Positions 36,687 through 47,767 of a stretch of DNA of 64,000 bases are shown piece after piece (the first letter of the stretch is position 1; every line of letters starts with the position of its first letter). Made by a program: the position numbers and the translations under genes. The stretch is from assembly GCF_009730915.1 (NCBI RefSeq), contig NC_052489.1, forward strand, positions 3,933,622 through 3,997,621, given 5' to 3'. The notes beneath the pieces were generated by a model, which was given only the letters and a program-made list of their open reading frames with translations, was not told the origin of the DNA and did not search any database. This stretch comes from Dioscorea cayenensis subsp. rotundata (lineage: Eukaryota; Streptophyta; Magnoliopsida; Dioscoreales; Dioscoreaceae).

Positions 36687-37598
36687 TAAGTCATGAACCC
36701 ACAATCCCTTGAAGTCTACAAAATATTAAAATTTAATTTGTAATCCATGCTTTTTATCCGGTCAATCCAAATCAAAGGCCGGGTGGAAAGAAAGGAGCCC
36801 AAAAGAATATCAAATAACTAAAAATTAAGGTGTTCTTATAATTTATGGTTTATATAAAATACTGATGAATATAATTGCACATTAGTATATTAATTCCAGT
36901 TACTGAAAATAAGTATTGTATCATAATTCCTTGTCCCAAACATATTTGAAATTATATTTACTTTTTGAACAGTATATTTTTAATTAATTATTATTTTTTT
37001 ATAATAAAGTAAATTTGAAAAACATAAAAAAAGAGATCAGTAAAACCATGTGTAAAAAGTTCATACTTTAGTAGTATTGGCCCATTGCGTAAACTGAGAC
37101 ATTTTAAAAATAGAATTCGAGTTTCATTATATATAGTAATAGTAATGTGTTTCTGATTCTCAATGAAGGCTTGTTGCTCAAACTCAGTGTCATAAAATAA
37201 AAACACACATGTTAGATAATCAATTTTCCGGCTATGTGCAAGTTATTGATGCCTGTAGCACTTATTATTTTTGTAAAAAAAAAAATAATTTTGATCGCTA
37301 TACTTCATATTATTTTAAAAAAAAATAACTTTTATGTTTTATTAGGAAAATATCCAAAAAAACAAGGACCATTGAAAGCTAAAAGTTTTATGCGCTCAAC
37401 TTGATGCAAGCCAGAGATCTTTTAAGATTTTTAATCACTATTTAATATTTTAATCCTTCTTGAGGGTCAAGGTATGAATTAAAATAAAAGACGGGAACCG
37501 GTGATATTAATTATCGATTTCTACATTTGCACCACATTTAATTTAAATTTAGATTAATAGTATAATAAACTTAATTGAAATTTCAAATTAGATAAAAT

Positions 37599-37609
<11 letters not shown>
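36687..37609. other. AT-rich intergenic DNA
   Basis: I see nothing identifiable apart from short A/T runs. Confidence 0.5.
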
Positions 37610-37649
<40 letters not shown>

Positions 37650-39263
37650 GTTTTCAATTTTTAGTTTTTTGAAAAATATCAATTTTTTACAAATTAATAT
37701 TAATAGTCTAAAAAAATAATTATAAATTAGTTTATATACAGTATAAAAATATATATATTTTTAAAAATATTTATGAAAATTAGGATATAACATAAAAAAA
37801 TATATTTTTTCAAAAAAAATATTTGTAAAAATTTATTGTTTAAGCTATTGACATAATCAACTAAACTAATATAAAAAAAATCTTTCATAAATTTTTTTTT
37901 AAAAATATGAATTTAAAAAAAAATAGTTAAAAAATCATAATAATTTTGTGCTAACCAAACATGTTTTTGTTTGTAGATTTTTAAAATACACATTAGTGTA
38001 TACAAACATACTTTTATTTTCAAAAATTGATAACAAAACAAAAATAAAACAAAATAAAAACAAAAACAAAAACGATTGGCAGCCTTTCTGCTTTTCCGTT
38101 TTCTGTTTTTGTTTTGTTTTTGTTTTGTTTTTGCTTTGTTTCTGTTTTATTTTTAATTTTTCAAAAACAAAAATATGTTTCGATACACTAACTATTATGT
38201 ATTTTAAAAAGCTGAAAACATAAACACGTTTGATTATAACAAAATTATTATGATGCTTTTTATTTTTTTTCAAATTCATATTTTAATTTTTTTTTATAAA
38301 ACTTTAGTTTTCACATTAGTTTACTTGATTGTATTATTAAATAAAATTAATAATATAGACTGGTATTGTATAGGTAAAAAATAGCGGTTTATATGTTATA
38401 TCCTAGTTTATAAAAATCAAGGGCTCAAACAATAATTTTCATAAATACTTTCTAGAATATAAATTTTTTTATACTATATAAACTAATTTGTAAAATATCA
38501 AGGCCGAATAATAAATTTTTATAGATATTTTTCTTAAAAATATATTTTTTAAATTATTAGTACTAATTTGTAAAAGAAAGTGATATTTTCTAAAAATTAA
38601 AATTTAAAATTTAAAAGAAGAGAGAGAGAGAGTAATTTTAAATTTAAAAAGAGAGAGGGAGGAGTAGAAGAGGAAGGGTTTCATAGAGGGAGGAAGATTT
38701 TGAAAAACGTTTCCAAAAAAGTTGAAAACATAAAAAATGTTGTTTCCTATTTTTTTGAAAACATGAGAATTGCTGTCAAAATTTTTGGAAATAAAAACAA
38801 GGTGTCAAACATGTTTTCTTAATTTTGTTTCCAAAACATGAAATTAAAATCAAAAGATAGGAATCGGCAACAATGCCAAACGATAAGGTCGTTTAGCATC
38901 GTTTCTGTTTTTCTGTTTTTTGTTTTTGTTTCACTTTTGTTTTGTTTTGCTTTGTTTTCGTTTTATTCTCAATTTTTTGAAAATAAAAACATGTTTGTAT
39001 ACACTATCTGTTGCATATTTTAAAAATCTGTAAAGAAAAACATGTTTGATCAGCACAAAAATATTATAACATTTTTTTAATCATTTTTTCAAATCCATAT
39101 TTTTATATTTTTTGTTATAAAACTTTTTTTTTCATATTAGTTTACTTGATATAATTATTAAATAAAATTAATAACATAGACATGTATTGTATGTATAAAA
39201 AATATCTCGTAAAAATTGCACCATTTGAAACTAAATAATATTTTGGCGTTTGCCTTAAAAAAG

Positions 39264-39296
<33 letters not shown>

Positions 39297-39905
39297 TTAG
39301 ATCCATCCGGTTTATTTAAAAAAATAAAAGTAGAGGAGGGCAATATAGAGACATAGTCATAATTTTTTTTTTAAAATCAAGTAAAAAGTTAAAAGCTCAA
39401 ACAATATATTTTTACAAATATTTTTTCTATATATATATAATATGTTATATCATAGTTCATAAAAATCAAGGGTCAAACAATGATTTTCACAAATAATTTC
39501 TAAAAATATAATTTTTTATACTATATAAACTAATTTGTAAAATATCAAGCCAAAATTATAAATTTTTATAAATAATTTTCTTAAAAATATTTTTAAAAAT
39601 TTATTATTATTAATTTGTAAAAAAATTGATATTTTTTAAAAATTAAAAATTAAAATGAATTAAAAATTTAAAGGAGAGAGAGAAATGAGTAGAAGAGGAA
39701 GGATTTCATGGTGGAAGGAAGAGTTTTAAAAACATTTCCAAAACAGTTGAAAACATAAAATTGTTGTTTTCTATTTTTTTGGAAACATGAAGATTGTTGC
39801 CATATTTTTTGAAAACAAAAACTAGTTGCCAAACATGTTTTTTCAGTTTTGTTTCCAAACATGAAATTGAAAACAAATTACAGGAATTGGCAACAATACC
39901 AAACG
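37610..39905. mobile_element. large foldback (inverted-repeat) element with duplicated right arm
   Basis: The left arm (about 37610-38085) starts with (CT)n and its reverse complement matches the right arm (about 38090-38640), which ends in (AG)n. Paired landmarks include GGATATAAC (37783) with GTTATATCC (38395) and GTATACAAACAT with its inverted partner near 38175. The centre (about 38085) is built of AAACAAAAA / TTTTTGTTT runs. A second right arm plus flank follows: 38100-38885 is repeated at about 38905-39905, with an insertion near 39210-39430 holding a (TA)n tract. No transposase is seen. Arms are diverged and limits approximate. Confidence 0.7.
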
Positions 39906-40611
39906 ACCCAGTTTTTTGTTTTTAATTTTTGTTACAATTTACTTACCCGAACATACATCATTAATGGCCCTTTTTAATTTTGTCTCTGCTGCAACCTTTC
40001 GCCTCCATTGTCGCTACACTTCACCTCTATTGTAGGGCCCAGCTTGTTTTTGTTAAAACATGAAAACTTTGGGATGCTTGAAAGGGGAGTGTAGACCTGT
40101 GAAACTTTGTCTCCTTTTTCCTCATATTCTTAAGGAGATGAATGGATGAAGAGAAGAGTTAGCTAGCGACCGGTGTCCTACGACCAGCAATCGGGCGGCG
40201 AAGTGGTGTTGGGGTATTGACTTTTAAATCACCGAAAACCTCGAGGTGCGTAGTGTTATTTTTTTTTGGCGTGCACTGTTGTAGTTCTTGTGTAGTTGGC
40301 AACATTGTCTTAGAAAGAGTAATACCTAGTATGTTTGGGTTGAAGTGGAACCCAAAACTCTTGTGGCCATCATTTTTGTACGAAGTTTGTATATGTATGT
40401 TCTCATGCAATTATTCCCGCATGCATGTTATTCTTGTACGAGAGATCTTGTAAACATTCATGTATTTGAAGCTTTTTGATCTTCAAATCTTTGTTACTAA
40501 ACCATGGTTTGTGTTATATGTGTATATCTACACTTGGAAATATATGCTGATTTTTATCCACCGATTTTTGTATATAAAGAAATGTGTATAAAATAAATAT
40601 AGTTCGATATT

Positions 40612-40646
<35 letters not shown>

Positions 40647-40692
40647 GTATAAGTGCTTTGCTTTGAATTCCAGCCATCCTTGCATTTTAAAT
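39906..40692. other. unassigned DNA
   Basis: Mixed composition, with an open minus-strand stretch at 40159-40410 of no recognisable family and a (TA)n(CA)n tract at about 40613-40646. No gene is called. Confidence 0.4.
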
Positions 40693-40963
40693 AGGGTAAA
40701 CCACACAAATAGTCACTAAAATATAAGGGTATTTTTTTTTGTCACTGAACTTAAAAAAATTCTATTTGGGCACTAAACTTTAGTTTCACTTCCAATTAAG
40801 TCACTAGGGAGAATGCCGTTAACGGCGTCTCGACATGGCAAGCGATGTCACATGCTTTTTGCCACATCACTAAAGTTCGATGACCTAAAAAGAATTTTTA
40901 AAATTCAGTGACCAAAATAGAAATAATTCTATAGTTTAGTGACTATTTGTGCAGTTTATCCTT
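40693..40963. mobile_element. MITE with 27-bp inverted ends
   Basis: The left end AGGGTAAACCACACAAATAG and the right end (reverse complement AAGGATAAACTGCACAAATA) continue as GTCACTAAA. The inside includes GCCGTTAACGGC and GTCACATG...TGCCACATCACT. About 271 bp with no coding. The target duplication is unclear, so the superfamily is not assigned. Confidence 0.75.
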
Positions 40964-41019
40964 GATTTTTTTCCAGGTTTTTGTTGTAACTGTAGATTCG
41001 ATTTTCCTTGTAAAGATGT

Positions 41020-41675
41020 ATTTGTAAATGTATGGAACAATATATACATTCAATAAATCAACTGTTGAATGTTCAAAAATGACATTCACAAAACACAATC
41101 ATACAAACAGAGTTTTGGTGAAATAGTTACTTGTATTGATAACTAAACATAATTATATTCAAATACCAAGTACCCGGTATCCAACAACTTGACAAAAACC
41201 TCATATGTAAATGTAATGGTCTGTTAAAGCCAAACAAAATACTTGACAAGTCTAATTCCAAAAACTAAGCCTATTTAAGACTTCCACAACGTGTGCAACC
41301 TCCCCAAAGAATAGCCCTTCTTCAGTAATGTGCGCCTTGAGAGTTGTTTCTTTGCATTTCTATTGGATTGAGACACTTTCCTTTTTTTTTTTTTTGGGCC
41401 ATACTTCTAACTTGATGTAAGTCCCTCGTATACCTAGAAGGCACTTTGTCTCCATTGTTGTTGCCTACATGCATTTTCAAAACCAGCTCAAGATGCAAAA
41501 CTTTGTTGTGTGTTTGTAGCTTGAGAAGAACCCTATACAACAATTCAAAACAACATGAACCATCATAGCAGAAAAGCATTGTGTTTATAACCTGAGCGTG
41601 ATGAAAACATTTATCTTGGTTTACAACAAAGAAGAAACAAGGTGTTCTGCCAAAAATTGGTCCAACTACTCTTAA
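41020..41675. other. unidentified segment with a 124-codon minus-strand open frame
   Basis: The frame at 41322-41696 (minus) contains FGRTPCFFFVVNQDKCFHH and VLHLELVLKMHVGNNNGDK. It resembles no family I can name and overlaps the MITE end, so it is probably not a gene, or an old transposon fragment. Confidence 0.25.
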
Positions 41676-44600
41676 TACAACCACACAAATAATCATTAAA
41701 CAATAGAATTAATTATATTTTGGACACTGAACTTTAAAAAATTCTATTTAGATCTCTGAACTTTAGTGACGTGGCAAAAAACATGTGACATGGCTTGGCA
41801 CGTCATGTAATACCCTGAACCTTTGGATACCTGTTGGAAAATATATTTAGGGTATTACTACAGTTGCAGTAAGATTTTTCTACAGAGTAATCTTGTTGAG
41901 AAACCCCAAGTGGAAAGAATAAGGACCTAAGTGTAAAACTTTTTAAAAGATTTTGGGTTAAAGAATAAATGAAAAGGATGGACATGAAATGTTTATGGAA
42001 ACCGAGGACTGAAAGGTAAGATGGAAGGGATCTTTTTAAAATGTTGTGTTATAACCTGGGGACCGTTGGATAATTTGAAAGGACCTTTTGAGAATACTAT
42101 TTCATAATTCAAGGACCATTTGGGAGTTTTTCAGGGACTGTTGTGTAAGAAATTATATTTTCAGGGACTAAAAGTGAATTTCGGCTGAAGAGTTAATTGA
42201 GAGAAAAATCTAGACTTTTGATGATTGTTCATCTTCTTCTCCATCTTTGTGCTACAGTAACCCGAGAAGGAAAATAAAATAAAAATGAAGAAATGAGGAG
42301 AAAAATGGGAGATTTGAGGTGGGGGATGGGAGATCGCCGGAGGGAGCTCGCCGGAGGGATGGTTTTAGTTGGTAAGAGCTTTTCTTGGTGTATTTTTGAT
42401 GAATGAGTGTATGTATGCATGTATATATGTGTATTTGATGGATATGATGAAGATAATGATGGATTTGAGTAGGAAAAACATGTTTAATGGTTATAGATGA
42501 TTGTTGCTTCAATTTGTGTTGAAAAATCATTGTATTTGTGATGAATCTAGCTTGAATGAAGGATGAGATTTTCGGTTTTACTGTAGCAATTACTGTAGCA
42601 CCGAGATTAGGGTTTGGTTTAGTTAATTAAGTTGATGATTATGATGATTAAGATGTTAATGATGATGGTTAGATTGGAATTGGTTGAGTTAGCCAAGTTG
42701 GTTTGGTTGGATCAAACCAAGTTAGAATTGATTTGATTGAGTTGGGTTTGGATGAGAATTGAAGTGTTTGGGTTTAATTGAATTAATCTGGTCTGGGTTT
42801 GATCAAATCAAGTTGAGTGTGGTTGGACTTGAATGGTTTGGTTGAATTAAATTAGTTGAAGTTGATTTGGGTTTGGTTTGGATGTTGGGCTAAGGGTTTT
42901 GGGCTGAACCAAGTTGGTTCAATATATTTTGTATAAGAATTGAGTTGGTTCAAGGCTGGTTGGTTTAATTAAACCTGGTTCAGTGAAATTGAGTTTGGTT
43001 CAGTGAATTTGAGCTTGGTTCAGTGGAATTGAGGATGGTTCAGGTTGGTCCAGAATGGTCTAGTCCAAATTGAGTTGGCTTAAGTGCAATTGGAGACCAA
43101 TTTGGTTATGCAAGGTCAGGTTTGAACCGATTGGAGTGAGTGGGCCAATAGATAGTCTATTATTGTTCTTGTATTTTCTTTTTGTTTAAATGTGGTATTT
43201 ATTTTTATTATATTATTCTATTAGGTGTTGTTCGAGCCTTGGGAGGGAGTTCCCAGTGTCTAGCAAGGAACCCAAGGACACCGAGTGAGTTGAGTAGTGG
43301 CTATTATTTTTAAATAATTGATTAATTATTATTATTTTGAAATAATTGTTTAATGGCTAGTATTTTTGGAAATAAATGTTTAAGTATTTCATTTTATCAT
43401 GTTTGATTCCATATATAGTTGAAATATACGTATATTTGTTTGCCATTGATGTTCATGATAACCGTATTGATACATTCGCTTTTGTATAATTATACGTGAT
43501 TTGTGAATAGTAAAAAAATACATGTATATGTGATTTAATTATTCAATTCTTGTATTTATTTTTGATGGGTATATATGCTTTGATTTGGAGTGATTTACGT
43601 AAAACCATGTGAGCATATTAAAGATGTTTTACTCAAGCATTGTTAGTAGAATTGGTTTTCATTCCCCGGTATAGGAATGGTATCGTGATCCGGGCTTTAC
43701 TCGGCATTATGCATTGTTATACTTTTGACATTGGCTTTGTGGAAAATAATGGTTATTTCCGTGATGTGAATACTTGTCCCGAAAAGGATCCCGTGTTACG
43801 ATTTATACGGATGGTATTATTGCTCAGTATTTACTTGATGGTTTTGATGGCGACGGGCTAAGGCCCGACTCATCGCAGAGTGGGTCCCCACGGGCCGCCC
43901 TTTAGAGGTGGCGTGGTGGACCCGGTGTTGATTACTACGAGGGCCGGCTCGTGGGAGTGTAGAGCCACGATCGGATATTCATCGGGTAGCCGGGTCACCG
44001 ACCGGTGAACCGATGGGTCAACGCTAAGGGACGTGAGTTCTCGACGGCTCGAACTCAGCCCGCCGCCACCGGCGAGGGTTTAGAGAGTTTTCTAGACTCA
44101 TGTTATCTTTGGGTGAGTGTTGGGTATTGCTTTATTTTTGAATTTGAGATTTATGTTATATTTTTTTGAATCATGATGAGACTCGGACTCTCACAAAATT
44201 TGTGTTTTCTGAGAAAATCAAATTGATGTTGATTTATGTTGAATTTATGTTTCAAGAGTTCTTTAAAGATAGTATTTTTGCTAGAATTCTGGTATTTTGA
44301 AAAAGTTGGAAAAATTATTTGAGAAGTTGGTATTTATATACTTTATATATACTGTATTTAAGTATTTGAAATTATTAAGCCACCACCCACCAACTCGAAT
44401 GTCTGTCAGAAGTGCAGAGCGTGGACCCCTAGATTGCTCGATCGACTATAGAGCTAGTCGAGTTGAGTCCAGACCGCAGTGGGTCCCCCTTTCTTTATTT
44501 CTTGTCATTGGTGTTTCGTGATCTTGTAGCGGTAGATCCCGCAAAATTTGAGTTATCAGATTCATGATATTTATGTATTTGAACCTGTAGTTGGTGTAAA

Positions 44601-44864
44601 GTTGTAAATTTGTGATTTGTAGGTCTGATTTTGTTTAAAGCAGGGTGTCAGTTTCCAGTTAAAAGAGAATTTTAACTGATGGGTGCCACATTTACCTCGG
44701 TAGAAGGGGTGGGTGTGACACGTCAGGACGTCATTAACAGCATTCTCTCTAGTGACTTGATTGGAAGCAAAACTAAAGTTTAGTGGCCCAAATAAAATTT
44801 TTAAAGTTCAATGACTAAAACAGGAATAACCCTATAGTTTAGTGACTATTTATACGGGTTACCT
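41676..44864. mobile_element. second copy of the 40.7-kb MITE, split by a solo LTR
   Basis: The left part (41676-41805) carries CCACACAAATAATCATTAAA and GACACTGAACTTT. The right part (44726-44864) carries AACTAAAGTTTAGTGGCCC and ends TTTAGTGACTATTTATACGG. Together they follow the MITE at 40693-40963 in order, interrupted exactly by the gypsy solo LTR and its 5-bp duplication. Confidence 0.8.
41806..44720 (+). repeat. solo LTR of the Tekay-like gypsy family, 2915 bp
   Basis: Begins TGTAATACCCTGAACC and ends GGGTGTGACA. Perfect 5-bp target duplications CGTCA lie at 41801-41805 and 44721-44725. No internal region remains, so it arose by LTR-LTR recombination. It is homologous along its length to the 3' LTR at 33909-36686. 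GC-rich block GGGTCCCCACGGGCCGCC at about 43883. Confidence 0.93.
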
Positions 44865-47039
44865 TTATTTTTATTACATTTAAAATAAAAAAAATTAATA
44901 AAAATTTTACTTTTGTAAAAATGGTAATTATTCTGTTTTTTTTTTCTTATCTTATTTTAGAGTTTTTTCTTTGCTCTTTTTTATTCGTCTATTTAGAAAA
45001 TTTATGGAATGTTAAATATTATTTTTTTTTTTCAAATTTATTTTTATATTTAATATTTAATATATTTCTATAATTTTTAATAAATTATATTTTATTACAT
45101 ATTTTATTAATTTATATTTTAAATAAAAATAATTTTGAAAATTTAATATAATTTTTTGATAAATTTTAGATTATCAATTAATATTAATAGACTTTTTTTA
45201 ATTTATGTGAATTGATTAAAATAAAACAAATAGAGGAAGTATATTGAAAGAAATTGATTATGTAAAAATGAACCCATGTCAGTAATTAGTAAGATAGTTT
45301 AATGTTTTATACATTTTTCGAATAATTTGCCTATTTTACACACTTATATATATATATATATATATATTATGATGACATATGTAACTTATAAGCAGGTTAT
45401 TTTGATGCACCTTGGAAACCACACAAACATGAAACAATAATAATGAGATGTGACAAACGACTAACATGTACAAAGGACATTTGTGTAGCAAGCTCAACGA
45501 ATAATTATTGTGGATTTTAAAGTTGAATCTCGACCTCCTTTGAAATAAACATAATAAAGAAAAATCTAATATTATTTGTTCTTTATAATAAATTAGTAGT
45601 TTTTTTAATTCAATATTAATATACCAAAAATTAATTCTGATTTTTTTATTAAAAAATATCTTAAATTAATATTATGTAATTGCAAACTTTTAGTTGGGAG
45701 TAAAAATTTTCATAGTAAATTAAGGTTGACTTTTATAGTCAAGGTTATACACTTATGTGTTGTTTGTTTAGGAATTAATTTGACTTAAATCTATTTAATC
45801 CGAATTCTTGTAGTTGGTACTAAACACTTATTATATACTCCAGAATGTTAGGGTTATCTATATAATTTAGTAATAATTTTAAAATTTAGAATTTAATGAT
45901 AGAGAATTTTCTTTTGTCAAAAGTTAATTTTAGTATTTTTAAAAATTTATTTTAAATATCTAAATATTTTCTAAAGAGAGAGTTTTGTTATATTAAAAAT
46001 TAATAACATCCTTTTATTTTGTTTTGTTTTATTTTTATTTTTTATTTTTGGGTTTATAAGAAGCATATGCAAGGATGAGGATGCAACTTGATTGGCTTTA
46101 TGTTCAATTATCAAATTAACTTCATGATATTTCAATCCCACGCTAATTATTTTTCTAAATTATAAGATCCATTATGAAATGAATATATTAGATATTGAAA
46201 TACAATTGTATTAAATGCATTAAAAATGATGTTTTTACAATAAAATAAAATTAATCATTTACATAACTTAATAAAAAATAAGTCAGTATTATGAAGCCTT
46301 TTTCAAAATAAATTTTTTGACTAAAATTTCATTTAAATCATCATAGAAGATGATAATTACATTGGAAGAAAATTGATTATATATCCATGTTGAGTAATTG
46401 GTAAGATATTTAGTTATATATACTACAAAATAATTTTATTATTTTATATATTGTTTATAATTAAAACTTAGAAATAAAATTTTCTTTTAAAAATGGATGG
46501 ATGGATGGAAAACTAATTATTTGGTTTTTTGCAAAGTTCTAAGATTTGTAAGTATATATATATATATATATAATTTGTTTTTATCAGGCGGTATTGGCCC
46601 CACTACATAAGATGTAGGTGTGGATAAGAATTCCAATTGAACTCCCACTAAAAATAGTAATGATAATGGGTCTCTGATTGTTATTGTAGACTTGTAGTTT
46701 GAATCCCGTGTCATCAGGTGAAAGCGTAATAGCCAGACAATTGAATTTTTGGTATATACACATTCGGTTGTATATGTACTTGTCACATTTATAAAATTAC
46801 AAAGAAAGAAAAGTGCACAAGTAAAAAAATGCCTGGCAAATAAAGATTTGGAATCACATCATCGAAATCTAATCGTTACAATTTAATTTCAATTAATTGT
46901 TATTAAAAATAATTTCGGTTAAATAGAAGTTATTTAAGTACAAAACCTAAATAATGTTAAAAATGGTAATTAATATTCCCCAAAAGCAACCTGCTTACAA
47001 GAAGCATACTTCCTCAATCTTTGTCTTACTTTTAAATAA

Positions 47040-47075
<36 letters not shown>

Positions 47076-47640
47076 TATTATTATTATTATTATCATTTTC
47101 TAATGATAATAATCTTTGTCTTAAAAGAAGCATATATTTTTTTTATTTTAATTAATTAAGTTGATTAAACATCATTACCAACAGATATAAATCTTCAAAA
47201 AAATTTTAAATGATCGATTTGTAATAATATATATATTTCAAAGATTTTTTTTGAATAATTAAAAAAATCATAGAAGTATTTAGACTCTAGGGGTACCATA
47301 AAAAAATCTCAAAACTTTCTCCGCCACTTCTAACACTAACAAAATAACATGTTGTCTCTCTTTAGATTAGATTTTTACTTATCTAAATAAGCTCGCCTAT
47401 GCTTTAGATTTGATACATATCTAAATAAGCTCAAACTCTTAAACGTAAATAAATCCTTCAGTGAAGTAAAAAAAAAAAATCAAAAATTTTTAAATAATTA
47501 AAAAAAAGGTTCGCCTAAATTTACATTATTTGAAATAAATCAAGATTATTATATACTTAAATTTGAAAAATTTTGAGTGTTTTTATTCAAGTTTGAGTTC
47601 TAATAGAATTTTCTAGTTTGGGTTTGACAAGGATTCTGTC
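44865..47640. other. AT-rich intergenic DNA
   Basis: No gene. Contains (TA)n tracts near 45344-45367 and 46551-46571, a GGAT run at 46496-46508 and an (ATA)n/(TTA)n palindrome at about 47040-47095. At 46690-46720 a box-B-like GTAGTTTGAATCCCG occurs without enough support for a SINE. Confidence 0.5.
47040..47095. repeat. (ATA)n-(TTA)n hairpin microsatellite
   Basis: About eleven AAT-type triplets are followed directly by about seven ATT-type triplets, so the two halves are complementary and can fold into a hairpin. Confidence 0.8.
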
Positions 47641-47767
47641 GCTAGAGAAATAGCTTTCCTTTCAATGGTTTGATTTATTTTGTGAAGACCTTCGTTCTGG
47701 TTTGATTTAATTAGCAATTGGTTTTCTCATACACTGCACAGAGTTGTGAACAAAAGTCATTTGAAAG

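Noticed and set aside
37948..38279. Frames of 91 and 114 codons on both strands
   Set aside because: Products of the A/T-rich foldback arms (KTKQKQK and FCFVFVLF runs).
41322..41696. 124-codon minus-strand frame as a transposase piece
   Set aside because: FGRTPC...CFHH hints at a zinc motif, but spacing fits no family I know and the frame overlaps a MITE end.
46560..46780. Possible SINE with box-B-like GTAGTTTGAATCCCG
   Set aside because: Box A is weak and neither a tail nor a target duplication was found.
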